Shown: in pieces, positions 39,731 through 47,975 of the stretch
Layout of the letters: each line of letters begins with the position of its first letter
How positions within the stretch are numbered: the stretch's first letter is position 1
Origin: Xanthomonas pisi DSM 18956
GTDB lineage: Bacteria > Pseudomonadota > Gammaproteobacteria > Xanthomonadales > Xanthomonadaceae
Reading direction: 5' to 3'
NCBI RefSeq assembly: GCF_001010415.1
Contig: NZ_JPLE01000010.1
Coordinates: 38,742-102,741, forward strand
Length of the DNA: 64,000 nt
Notes under the pieces: model-generated
Told to the model about the DNA's origin: nothing
The model's input: the letters and a program-made list of their open reading frames with translations, nothing else
Database searches by the model: none
Position numbers and translations under genes: made by a program

Positions 39731-41002
39731 TCAGCCTGACTTCTCGAGTCCAATTCTCGCCTTCTCCAGGTGCTTGAGCAGCGAGTTCAGCGGCGGGCAA
39801 TCCGCATATCCTTGCCTGAGCAAGGCCTGCACCTCGCCGATGGTCCAGAGTTGCGCAGCGGCACCTTCGACAGGATCTATGTATTCGCCGTAGTACATGG
39901 CCTGAAACTGCTCTTGGCTCATGGCATCGCCGGGATACTCGGCCATTACCCAGTTGTCCAGTTCGGACCGCACGACACTGAGCGCGTCCTGCACGCGCTT
40001 GGGTAGCCTCGAGTTGCACAGACCATGTAGCAATGGCCCGACCTTCAGGTGCATTCCTATCGGCATCGCGACCGCCGGGCGCCACCGCGAGGCGGCACCG
40101 CCAACTGGCCTGCCGTAGGGAGTCGCACCACGACGTACCTCGCCCCGCCATGCGGGCATCGGACGCCGCCGCGGCTTGAGGCCCGCGGCCTCCCGCGCCG
40201 GGCTGAGGAAGGCCGTGCCGTAACGGTCCGATTCGCCGCTCCAATGTTGTGGTGACGCCTCTCCCGACAAGGTAGCCAATTTACGGGAGAGCTGCGCCAG
40301 GAGCGCGGCATCGGCGGAGACGAGATACGGGACCGAGTGCCCGGGAACGTAGAGTCCTTTCCACGCCGGCGCAACCACGGACACGTTTGAATCGCGCAGC
40401 CAGCGCCGCCGACGATCCAGCAGCTCCGGGCCGTGGTGATCGTAGGGTTCGTCCATGTAGAGCCACGAGCCGCTTGCCGGGTCGAACCACTCGCTCGGAT
40501 GGTCGTGGCCCGGCATCTTCTGCAGATAGCGCAGCTTGCGATGCATAGCTTGGGTGGTCACCGGAACGAGTCCAGTAGCGACCATGAAGCGCAAGGCACT
40601 GGCGGCATCGTGCAGATATTGCTGGGCTGTTTCCTGACGCTCGACGTCGAGTTCCCGCTCGATATGGTCGTCGGCGTCGAGCCGGAAGCCGGCAAGTTGA
40701 CGCACGGCGTTCAGCTGGTTCCTGCGGACAACCTGGGCCAAGGGCTTTGCCAGCTCGATTCGCAGGGTTTCGCGTCCCCCACGGCCGTTCTCACGCCAGT
40801 AGGCAGTGAGAAAAACGGGGTACAGGGTCGGATGAACACCATGTGCCAGTTGGCGTTGCGCATGGCGCAGGTTCTCAAAGCCAGCGATGCGAGCAGCTTC
40901 TTCGAGAGCTTGATTGTGGGGAATGGAGCGCTCGCGCTTGAGTGTTTTGGCGAGACGCTTGATGCCGTCCACGGAGGACGGAGGTACGGCGACGCTATGC
41001 AT
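39731..41002 (-). CDS. DUF5623-like protein
   Basis: A 423-residue soluble protein opening with VAVPPSSVDGIKRLAKTLKR, ALEEAARIAGFENLRHAQRQL, the N-terminal pattern of DUF5623. Middle regions contain EWFDPASGSWLYMDEPYDHH and a basic stretch (AGLKPRRRPMPAWRGEVRRG). Function is unknown; relatives are found on plasmids and islands. It is on the same strand as the AbiJ-like and NERD-STAND genes but 155 bp upstream, so it may or may not share their transcript. Confidence 0.65.
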   Translation of the reverse strand: MHSVAVPPSSVDGIKRLAKTLKRERSIPHNQALEEAARIAGFENLRHAQRQLAHGVHPTLYPVFLTAYWRENGRGGRETLRIELAKPLAQVVRRNQLNAVRQLAGFRLDADDHIERELDVERQETAQQYLHDAASALRFMVATGLVPVTTQAMHRKLRYLQKMPGHDHPSEWFDPASGSWLYMDEPYDHHGPELLDRRRRWLRDSNVSVVAPAWKGLYVPGHSVPYLVSADAALLAQLSRKLATLSGEASPQHWSGESDRYGTAFLSPAREAAGLKPRRRPMPAWRGEVRRGATPYGRPVGGAASRWRPAVAMPIGMHLKVGPLLHGLCNSRLPKRVQDALSVVRSELDNWVMAEYPGDAMSQEQFQAMYYGEYIDPVEGAAAQLWTIGEVQALLRQGYADCPPLNSLLKHLEKARIGLEKSG

Positions 41003-41165
41003 GACTTTGCTCCACGGTCCGTAAGCGCAGCGTCACCCGTAACCACCAGCTGAGGACCGAACAAGGTCATCGTAGGTTAATGTTTACTGGCAGTGCCGTT
41101 TCCAGCTTCGCTCAGACGGGTGTCATGCGCCTGCCAGGCGCGTGACAAAAAATAGCACGATCTCT

Positions 41166-41202
41166 GCCACGCCGCCACGCCGCCACGCCGCCACGCCGCC
41201 AG
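41166..41202. repeat. 8-bp tandem repeat (CCGCCACG)
   Basis: About four and a half copies of CCGCCACG in a row. Non-coding, and probably variable in copy number. Confidence 0.8.
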
Positions 41203-41450
41203 TCTCCTAACTTTTATGTAGGAATGGCGCACATGATGCTTACCCGAGAACAGGGCGCTAAAGATGTCCGCTTTGGGTCAAAAGCGGGCTGTAGCATCGC
41301 TGATCGCGTGCTCTGGAGCCGGCATGTTTGTTATTAGCCAATAAAATCAAGGGGCCTACAGAACTATCAGCGAGCTATAGAGAGAACTTCAAACTTCCAC
41401 GCGGCTCGGAGTACGAGGGCATTTGCTACCAATTAGCGGGGCGCAAAAAC

Positions 41451-41535
41451 AGATGCCTCGCGTGTGAGGCATCTGGTCGTCGGCGCTTGAGTGGAGGCTC
41501 TGACCTCCGTCTCCCAACCATGGTGGGTGAAGTGG
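41451..41535. ncRNA. Possible structured RNA: three successive hairpins
   Basis: A perfect 9-bp stem AGATGCCTC / GAGGCATCT (41451-41474) is followed by GGAGG / CCTCC (41493-41508) and the palindromic ACCATGGT (about 41517-41524). They sit in a long non-coding gap. No family was recognised and there is no flanking U-run, so this is tentative. Confidence 0.25.
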
Positions 41536-41853
41536 CCTTGACGACGGAGAAATATTGTCATAACAAGACCGGCTGCACCATTAGCCGTGGACTCGTCGCG
41601 GCGTCAGAAAACACAGCAGAGATCTTTACAGCATTCAGCGACATTCCGAGAGTGACGCCTATCTTTTCGTGGGTTCTAGTCATAACGGCAGCAGCGCATC
41701 GCCCTGAGTCGGTGACCTAGCAATGTCAAACCGCCTCCCACTTTAGGCAAGCGGCAACCTATACCTCATCTAAGCTGACACCCCTCGAGGAAAACTAATC
41801 AGCCCTCGAGTCAGGCGTTGAATTGGTAAAAGTTCCGTATGGGAATCTGCCAC

Positions 41854-42099
41854 CTAACCTTCTTTTGGGAACAGCAGCCTGGTGGAAGCAGCCACAGTCA
41901 TGCCCAAAGCACGGGTAAGCAAAACAAACTCCAAGATATCCAGACGACGTGCGCCTGCTTCGATCGCCGACAGGCGTTGTTGTGGCCAGCTCAACCGCCG
42001 AGCAACTTCACCCTGTGAAAGCCCCAATCGCTCACGGCGTGCACGCAGCTGGTAGATCAGCTCACGGTATTGCCCGTCATAGATCGTCTTGGTTGCCAT
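41854..42099 (-). CDS. XRE-family helix-turn-helix regulator
   Basis: An 81-residue DNA-binding protein. The helix-turn-helix reads RERLGLSQGEVARRLSWPQQ, then RLSAIEAGARRLDILEF, the usual XRE layout at residues 17-60. It is divergent from an unknown gene at 42218, and a perfect palindrome lies between them at 42148-42164. It probably represses itself and the facing gene, as in many small mobile-element control modules. Confidence 0.85.
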   Translation of the reverse strand: MATKTIYDGQYRELIYQLRARRERLGLSQGEVARRLSWPQQRLSAIEAGARRLDILEFVLLTRALGMTVAASTRLLFPKEG

Positions 42100-42147
42100 G
42101 GTCGCGATTGCTGAATGCGACCAGCAATCTATGCGCCATCCACTGAT

Positions 42148-42164
42148 TACATGAAAATCATGTA
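42148..42164. promoter_or_regulatory. Palindromic operator between divergent genes
   Basis: TACATGA-AAA-TCATGTA, a perfect 7-bp inverted repeat with a 3-bp spacer, in the 118-bp gap between the XRE gene and the 42218 gene. Its length and placement suit an XRE dimer. Confidence 0.65.
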
Positions 42165-42217
42165 GCCACCCCTCCCTTCACCTGATACGCTAAGAGCCGG
42201 ATTCCACCGAGGTATGC

Positions 42218-42991
42218 GTGGCTCATGTCCAGACTCAACCGACTCTTTTAACTCCTCGCACCGCGCTGTTGCGCGCTTCCGAGCGTGTCGGATTGATGGG
42301 CACTGCTGCTTGGTGCGCCTTGCACCTCGCCACCCAACAGCCAAACCCAATCACCTCTCGCCCTTGCTTAACGGAGCAGTTGCTTCAGTTCCTAGAGCAG
42401 GCTGGCATCCTGATACGCTGCTCGTCTCCATCTGGTGCACCCCACCGGGCCGTCTACGAGCCTGTAGCCTGGCGCTACTGTGATATCCACCTACCAAGCA
42501 CAGAAATCCAAGCCGCACTTGATGAGGCATTGCAACTTCGCTTGGCCGAGGACGATGGAATAATTCGCAATGCCCTATGGCGGTTGCTCGCTGATGGGGA
42601 TAGCGAGGCCTATCTTGTTCGTCTCTTACAGCGCCATCGACTGGACAGCGGCGACATCCAGACGCTCATATTGGCGATCAGAGCAGAGTGGGCGCCATAT
42701 TCTGTAGGTAGACGTCGCTACCTTGCGTGGCTGAGCGTGCGCCACGCTGCCGCCACGTTTTCCCAAGGGAACTTTGGTACAGACGCAGCATACGCTGACC
42801 TACAAACCCATCTACGACGCCGAGGACGTTGGCTCGCCGCCAGGCAATCCCAGCGAGGCCTTGCTGATGACGAGTACAGCTTCGTACCTAACACACATTG
42901 GCGCCGTCCAATACTGCTAGAACTTTTCCTGACAAGAATCGCCCCGATGGGAGAGAAATTTTGGACGCTGCCCCCTCCACAAACAAGCTAA
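42218..42991 (+). CDS. Hypothetical protein facing the XRE regulator
   Basis: A 257-residue soluble protein starting at GTG 42218 (MAHVQTQPTLLTPRTALLRA). It is rich in Leu, Arg and Ala, with a winged-helix-like early part (CLTEQLLQFLEQAGILIRCS) and a helical remainder. The end (HWRRPILLELFLTRIAP) is basic-aromatic. No family was recognised. The shared palindrome suggests control by the XRE protein, and the two may form a toxin-antitoxin-like or defence-control module; there is no direct proof. Confidence 0.6.
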   Translation: MAHVQTQPTLLTPRTALLRASERVGLMGTAAWCALHLATQQPNPITSRPCLTEQLLQFLEQAGILIRCSSPSGAPHRAVYEPVAWRYCDIHLPSTEIQAALDEALQLRLAEDDGIIRNALWRLLADGDSEAYLVRLLQRHRLDSGDIQTLILAIRAEWAPYSVGRRRYLAWLSVRHAAATFSQGNFGTDAAYADLQTHLRRRGRWLAARQSQRGLADDEYSFVPNTHWRRPILLELFLTRIAPMGEKFWTLPPPQTS

Positions 42992-43065
42992 CAAGTAAGA
43001 AGTGACCGAGATCGCATCTTAAGCGCGGGCCTTGTTATGCAAATTGTTTCCCTGAAGATACCCAT

Positions 43066-43245
43066 ATGACGACACCCAAAGAAAGTACGCGCCATGTTTT
43101 TCAAGCCGGCACCTTCTTGGTTGAGCTCGCGCTCGATGAGTGTTCGCCTTCGGGCCGAATGGGAGTTTCGAACTGCCGCTGGCTTCTTGGCTGGCATCGC
43201 TGCCGAAGGACAAAAGGAAGGGTGACGCTTCTCACGGGCGTGGTA
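43066..43245 (+). pseudogene. BPSL0761-like N-terminal fragment
   Basis: The frame from ATG 43066 reads MTTPKESTRHVFQAGTFLVE, like the start of the BPSL0761 protein at 31267-31539, but the conserved VRxxAxxLLRHYP core is missing and the frame shifts after about 27 residues. An adjoining frame (LRAEWEFRTAAGFLAGIAAE) may come from another broken gene. No product is expected. Confidence 0.5.
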
Positions 43246-43261
43246 CGTCACCTAGGATAGG

Positions 43262-43285
43262 GCGACGCGATCTCGATCGCGTCGC
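43262..43285. promoter_or_regulatory. Perfect palindrome upstream of the 43303 gene
   Basis: GCGACGCGAT-CTCG-ATCGCGTCGC, a 10-bp perfect stem ending 18 bp before the start codon. It could be an operator or an attenuating hairpin; no T-run follows. Confidence 0.5.
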
Positions 43286-43302
43286 AGACTGGACCAACTA
43301 CT

Positions 43303-44643
43303 ATGAACGTGAGTGCCATGGAAGCAGAAGAGCCATTAAAAAAAGTAAGGAAGGGTCCGTTGATCATGTCCACGTTACACACGGGAAATGACATGGAGTT
43401 CAACGCCTGCGTCGGACGCAATACGGGCAGCTATGACAACTCCATTGGATATGCCGACGGATTCGAAAAAGCGGCTGAGATGCTGCTGTCGTCGCTTGGG
43501 GTCCGGAAGCCAGAGATCTCCCAGCAATCATGGGGACGCGAGCCTCTCGTGGACGTGCTGGTCTACCCCATCTGTTTCTGTGCCAGGCACCATGTCGAGC
43601 TGTCGATCAAACGCATGCTTCCCGTGGCGTGGCGGGCTTACATCACGAAGTTTCCAAAGAATCAGAAGAAGCTCGAGCCGCTTAAGCAACCGGACGTCCG
43701 GCACGACATCCTGCCGGTCTGGACTGACCTGGTAGCCATCACCAAAGCTGCCGACTACAGGTTCGAAGTTCTCTGTAGTGAGCTTCAGCCGTATATCGTT
43801 GATCTCAGCTACATCGACTCAACCGGTCAGGTGTTCCGCTATGACACTGATGCCAGGACCTCAACGCTCAACCTGAATGACACAAGTCATATCGATCTGA
43901 CGCACTTTGCTAACGGCTATGCACAGATGTGCAGGATACTGATTGAACTTGAGAGTCTGCTGGCCAATGTAATCGGCGAGGTCCAGACTGGAACCTTTAC
44001 AAGCAAGCTGATTAGGGGACAGCTGTTTGATATCGCTGATTCCCTCCCTGATCGCGGCGTGTGGGGAGAAGACGAGTTTGAAGCAGCCAAGCAGAAGATC
44101 ATGGAACAGTACGATCTTTCGGGCACCGACTTCAAAAAGGCAACTCAGGTAATCAGCAACACCCGTTGCCTGTCTTTCAGGGTCGGTATAGCTATGCCCA
44201 TTCCCCACCTGGCGGCGGGCGTCTTCGAGCGGCTCCAGCAGGTTAATCCAACGCGCAGGCAGGATGTGGAAACGCTAAGTGAGAATGAGCGCTCGGTGCT
44301 CTACGGGTTATACGAGACCGGCTCCGTCTATGCGTACCCAGAAGGGTTTGATTCCTATCTTGAGCCGCGACCTAGAGAGCGTGATGCAGCTCATTACTTT
44401 GACTTGGCTCGCGAAGAGAACTATCTGGCGCGGAAGTATGCGAGCAACCCCGACCGGGTGGAGCATGCGCTAAAACAGCTGGGTCAGTTAGAACTGCTGG
44501 TCGAGTTCCGGCGGGTCTACGAGAAGGAGCTCGAGCGTGTCCGTGCCGCCCGCGAGACGGCCGATATCATGGATGTTGATAAGATCGTCTTTCAATATGC
44601 GGGCAGCGACCCTACCGGTCCGCATCAGGAAGTCGCTTCGTGA
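43303..44643 (+). CDS. Hypothetical protein with a HEPN-like helical region
   Basis: A 446-residue soluble protein. The segment DVLVYPICFCARHHVELSIK (about residues 84-103) has the YP-x-RHxxE pattern I associate with HEPN-like helical domains of unknown proteins found near defence genes. The C-terminal 100 residues form a long charged helix (VEFRRVYEKELERVRAARET). The start could also lie at internal ATGs (residue 6 or 22). No enzymatic motif is certain. It is followed by a tiny basic gene 71 bp downstream. Confidence 0.6.
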   Translation: MNVSAMEAEEPLKKVRKGPLIMSTLHTGNDMEFNACVGRNTGSYDNSIGYADGFEKAAEMLLSSLGVRKPEISQQSWGREPLVDVLVYPICFCARHHVELSIKRMLPVAWRAYITKFPKNQKKLEPLKQPDVRHDILPVWTDLVAITKAADYRFEVLCSELQPYIVDLSYIDSTGQVFRYDTDARTSTLNLNDTSHIDLTHFANGYAQMCRILIELESLLANVIGEVQTGTFTSKLIRGQLFDIADSLPDRGVWGEDEFEAAKQKIMEQYDLSGTDFKKATQVISNTRCLSFRVGIAMPIPHLAAGVFERLQQVNPTRRQDVETLSENERSVLYGLYETGSVYAYPEGFDSYLEPRPRERDAAHYFDLAREENYLARKYASNPDRVEHALKQLGQLELLVEFRRVYEKELERVRAARETADIMDVDKIVFQYAGSDPTGPHQEVAS

Positions 44644-44714
44644 GCCAGATGCGCGAGCATCTAGGATTTTGATCATTTTTGCCGCGCCCCGCGGCACCAA
44701 CAGGAAGGTGAGAA

Positions 44715-44846
44715 ATGGCAATCAAGCCTGGTCCGAAGAGAATTGCTAAATCCACCGGAAAGCCCGACCGCCGGCAGCACGACAATAAGAAAACGCCTGG
44801 CAACACCGATTCCCTCAAGCCTCATAAGCATAAGAAGGGCTCATAG
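44715..44846 (+). CDS. Tiny lysine-rich protein (43 aa)
   Basis: AGGAAGGTG at 44702-44710 precedes an ATG whose 43-codon frame reads MAIKPGPKRIAKSTGKPDRR and ends HKHKKGS. The composition (about one third Lys, Arg or His) suggests a nucleic-acid-binding or disordered peptide. No family was recognised. It lies on the same strand just after the HEPN-like gene. Confidence 0.5.
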   Translation: MAIKPGPKRIAKSTGKPDRRQHDNKKTPGNTDSLKPHKHKKGS

Positions 44847-45091
44847 ACCTTTAGTTCTTCTTATCGTCGGCAGCGTCAAATCTTCTGATCGCGGTCATTG
44901 CGGCTGCGATCGGAAGAGCTCTGTGGGCTGGCGATGCTTAAGATGGGGGGACGTCGCTTCAGTAGTAAGGTTCTGATGTGCGAAGTATGGCGGCATGAGA
45001 TCCAGTAGTTCACTGATCCAACTTCGTCAGGGATCACGTCCATACGTAAGGAATAGAGTTCACATGAGCATAATCTTCCAATGCCGCTGCA

Positions 45092-45552
45092 CTGATGACA
45101 GATGCCGCCGGTGGCATTTGCCGCGAGATCATCAAGGCCATGGCGGCCGTGGGCGCGACCGTTGTCGCCACCGACCTGCGCGAGGGCGTTGAGATTGAAG
45201 GTGCCGCGGAGCACGTGAAACACGATGTCACGAGTAAGCCGATTGGCACGCCGTTGAAACACTGATTCGGGAGCGCTACGGCCATCTGGATGTACTGGTG
45301 GACAACGCGGGCTACTCCGTCGTAGAGCGCTTTGAGGATACGACGATCAGCATGTCCACAAGGTCAATGCCATCAATGTGGACGCGGCGATCATCGGGAC
45401 GCAGGTGCTGCTTGAACTGCTGAATCTCGGCGAAAAGGCACGTCCGACGAAAGTCAATTATCAACATCTCCAGCTTTGGCGGGCTGCGCGGTGCACCCTT
45501 CAATGCCGCTTACCGCACAAGCAAGGCTGCAATCCGCATGCTCAGCAAGTGC
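45092..45552 (+). pseudogene. Short-chain dehydrogenase/reductase relic
   Basis: Three frames together give an SDR: TDAAGGICREIIKAMAAVGA and VVATDL (Rossmann start), LDVLVDNAGY (the NAG motif), VNAINVDAAIIGTQVLLELL, then SIINISSFGGLRG and AAYRTSKAAIRMLSK with the catalytic Tyr-x3-Lys. Frames change near 45250 and 45350 and again near 45450, and there is a stop at 45263. The gene is dead. Confidence 0.85.
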
Positions 45553-45842
45553 ATGGGGTGGAGTTTGCAGCATACGTCCCTCTTCGTGAGGTGTTGGGTG
45601 CCTCATCGTTGTCCGAGCTTCATTGCCAGCTCGCTCGCCGAGCTGCGCACAATGCGTTGGATGGCTCAATCAAGACGCCTGATCGAGTCTTTAAAGCTAA
45701 CGGATACTGTGTCTCGATCAGCGTCGCGGTCCCAATCTCCGAGATCGTATTGCTTCGCAGTTCCATCGTGCATCAAGGAAGGTCTCTTACCAAGGAAGCT
45801 GCTGCCATTGAGGAGTATTTTTCAGCGTATACGCGCTTCTAG
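45553..45842 (+). pseudogene. 3' fragment of an unrecognised gene
   Basis: The frame reads VEFAAYVPLREVLGASSLSE to EEYFSAYTRF and a stop at 45840-45842. It has good protein character but no start of its own and is fused in frame to the SDR relic. It is probably the tail of a gene truncated by rearrangement. From 45843 to 46066 nothing is recognised. Confidence 0.45.
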
Positions 45843-46066
45843 GAGAGTTAACCCTGATCTGTAAGGCTGAAGGACTGCCTTGCGTCGATGAGGGAAGATT
45901 GGGGGATCCACCCTCTCTAGACGGGATCGTTCTTCTGGTTCCCTGGCCTAGATGTAGTTCCGGTAAGCCAGGTCTACGCATTCCGCAACTATGGTTAGTT
46001 GGTTCTGTCTTTTCTTCGCTGCGCCAACTTCATATCATCATCGCTATATACTGACTTGGTGGGGGG

Positions 46067-47950
46067 GTGCGCCTGATGAACAGCATCAATTATCCCTGGA
46101 CGGAAGCTTCGTTTTCAGATGCAAGTGAGTTTAATTTTGATATTGGTGATTCTGGGCTGCTCGCCAGCGAAGCTTCTGCGCATCGTTTAGGTGACCTACT
46201 TGTAGCGGAAGAGCAGCGTGCCGATGAGCAAGCCACCTCACCGCGAAGTCGGGTTCTTCGTATGGTGGCTTCAGCATTGCAGCTGCACCAAAGGCTTGAT
46301 CTACCCAAGGCTCCGTACAGCGCAATGATGGAGTTCGATGGCCGGCGGACAGCTGTTGGTTCGGATTGGAGTGGGTGTGGCGCAGTGCTGGGGGAGTTGG
46401 GGAGACGTTCGCCCAATCCTGTGATCTGCGCTCGGCTTTTCGACCTTGCCTGGCTGGTCGAGCGGAGTCGTGTTGATGCTGGTAGAGCGGCCGTGCTCGC
46501 CTACATTCGTGTAGCAGATGGGATGCTTACCCGCGAGCTTAGGCATCGAGATTATGATTCAGATCATCGTCCCATTAGCGAGGTCACGAGGTCGCTTCGC
46601 AGAGGGCTCCAGATCTGCGACCTGCTGCGCCTACGCGAGGACGACTCCGATCTCATAGCGCTGAAGGCTTTCTGCTTGGCGTCTGCCGATCAGTTCGAGA
46701 CTGAAGGCGACAGCCAGGGGCTGCTGGCCATGATGAATCTGGCCTTGGACTATGAGTTGGATCTGCCGGAGCGTTGTGCACCTCGTATGGAGTTCGCTGC
46801 ACGCGGATTCACTTCTGGAGCAGACCCTCATTTTGTTTGCGATGCGCTTGTTGGTGCTGGTCGCGCTTGGCGCCGTGCGAAGGACAGTGCCAACTACGAA
46901 CGATGCATGATTGAAGCAAGCTGCTGTATGGCAGAGCATGGAAAGGCACTAGGCGGAAATTTGAGTGGGTCACACTTCGTGCAGCAAGCCATTGACTTGC
47001 TGAGGGGTCTGTCTTCGCCTGACGCCAAAGCTTCCAAGCGCGAGCTGCGCATAGAGTTGATTCGGCTTCAGTCCGCTGCCGAGGATGAGTTCGGCACCTT
47101 CGAGTACTCGTATGATCTCAGCGAATTAGTCAAAGCTGTGAAAGATCGGACTCAGGGTCTTTCGATTGAGGAGGCTCTGTTCTTGCTTGCCGCTATTCAC
47201 CGGCCCCGACCTACTTCGGTCATTGAGGAAGAGGCAATTGAAGGGATGCGCAAGCATCCGTTAGGTTCTTTGTTCGGTGTTCAGCAGCACGATTCCGATG
47301 GCCACGTTCGATTCCGCTCTCCGGGAACGGACACGCGGAACATTGATCCTGCCGCATTGGAGCATGCTATCGCGAGGCAGGAGGGGATCTACCGAGAGAC
47401 TGTGGTGCGGGGCCGAATCGCTGTCGTTGTATATCAGTTGGCCAGCGAGCACTCAGTATCACTAGACGAGGTCTTCCCTCTCTGCCGAGAAAGCCCATTC
47501 GTTCCTCCTGATCTCACGGAGACCTTTTCTAAGGGAATTCTGGCATTTCTGCATGGCGATATGACGTCGGCCATGTTCATCCTGACTCCGCTGCTAGAGG
47601 CCTCGCTGATCTATGTCCTGAAAGGACATGACGTCGATGTTGTTAGTCACGATGAGAATTCTGGGACCCAGGAGGACATGAGCATTACGCAGTTGTACAA
47701 GAATCATCGCGGTGAGCTAGAGGCCATCTTCAGCGCGCCCGTGATTGATGACATCGAGCGAGTGTTCCTTACTCGATCCGGTCCGGGGCTTCGCCACGCC
47801 ATCGCGCACGGAACGACAAGCGATGGCCAAGCCTACTCCGGCGATTCCATCTATGCTTGCTGGCTGATGTGGCATCTTTGCTTGGTCCCACTATTCAAAG
47901 ACCACTTTGAAGCTCGCGGCAGCGGCTCTGAGCCGAATGCTACAGATTGA
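46067..47950 (+). CDS. DUF7380/DUF4209-like protein with C-terminal HEPN-type motif
   Basis: A 627-residue helical protein. The C-terminal region (ILTPLLEASLIYVLKGHDVD, then FLTRSGPGLRHAIAHGTTSD) carries R-x4-H (RHAIAH), the HEPN ribonuclease motif, in the context seen in DUF4209-type proteins. The N-terminal half is repeat-like and helical, a possible sensor. Either GTG 46067 or ATG 46076 may be the start; a run of seven G (46061-46067) sits exactly where the ribosome would bind. It stands alone and converges on the radical SAM gene. A role in RNA-targeting defence is inference. Confidence 0.6.
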   Translation: MRLMNSINYPWTEASFSDASEFNFDIGDSGLLASEASAHRLGDLLVAEEQRADEQATSPRSRVLRMVASALQLHQRLDLPKAPYSAMMEFDGRRTAVGSDWSGCGAVLGELGRRSPNPVICARLFDLAWLVERSRVDAGRAAVLAYIRVADGMLTRELRHRDYDSDHRPISEVTRSLRRGLQICDLLRLREDDSDLIALKAFCLASADQFETEGDSQGLLAMMNLALDYELDLPERCAPRMEFAARGFTSGADPHFVCDALVGAGRAWRRAKDSANYERCMIEASCCMAEHGKALGGNLSGSHFVQQAIDLLRGLSSPDAKASKRELRIELIRLQSAAEDEFGTFEYSYDLSELVKAVKDRTQGLSIEEALFLLAAIHRPRPTSVIEEEAIEGMRKHPLGSLFGVQQHDSDGHVRFRSPGTDTRNIDPAALEHAIARQEGIYRETVVRGRIAVVVYQLASEHSVSLDEVFPLCRESPFVPPDLTETFSKGILAFLHGDMTSAMFILTPLLEASLIYVLKGHDVDVVSHDENSGTQEDMSITQLYKNHRGELEAIFSAPVIDDIERVFLTRSGPGLRHAIAHGTTSDGQAYSGDSIYACWLMWHLCLVPLFKDHFEARGSGSEPNATD

Positions 47951-47975
47951 GGCCTTCATACCGAATGTCTCAGAT

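Larger units (their letters stand above)
41003..41853. other. 851-bp gap with a tandem repeat and hairpin cluster
   Basis: No convincing protein gene; the longest open frame (41328-41720) has no clear ribosome site or domain. The region holds an 8-bp tandem repeat (41166-41202) and a cluster of hairpins (41451-41535), so an RNA gene is possible. Confidence 0.45.

Noticed and set aside
41328..41720. 130-codon open frame
   Set aside because: No ribosome-binding site, no domain, and it overlaps the hairpin cluster; probably chance.
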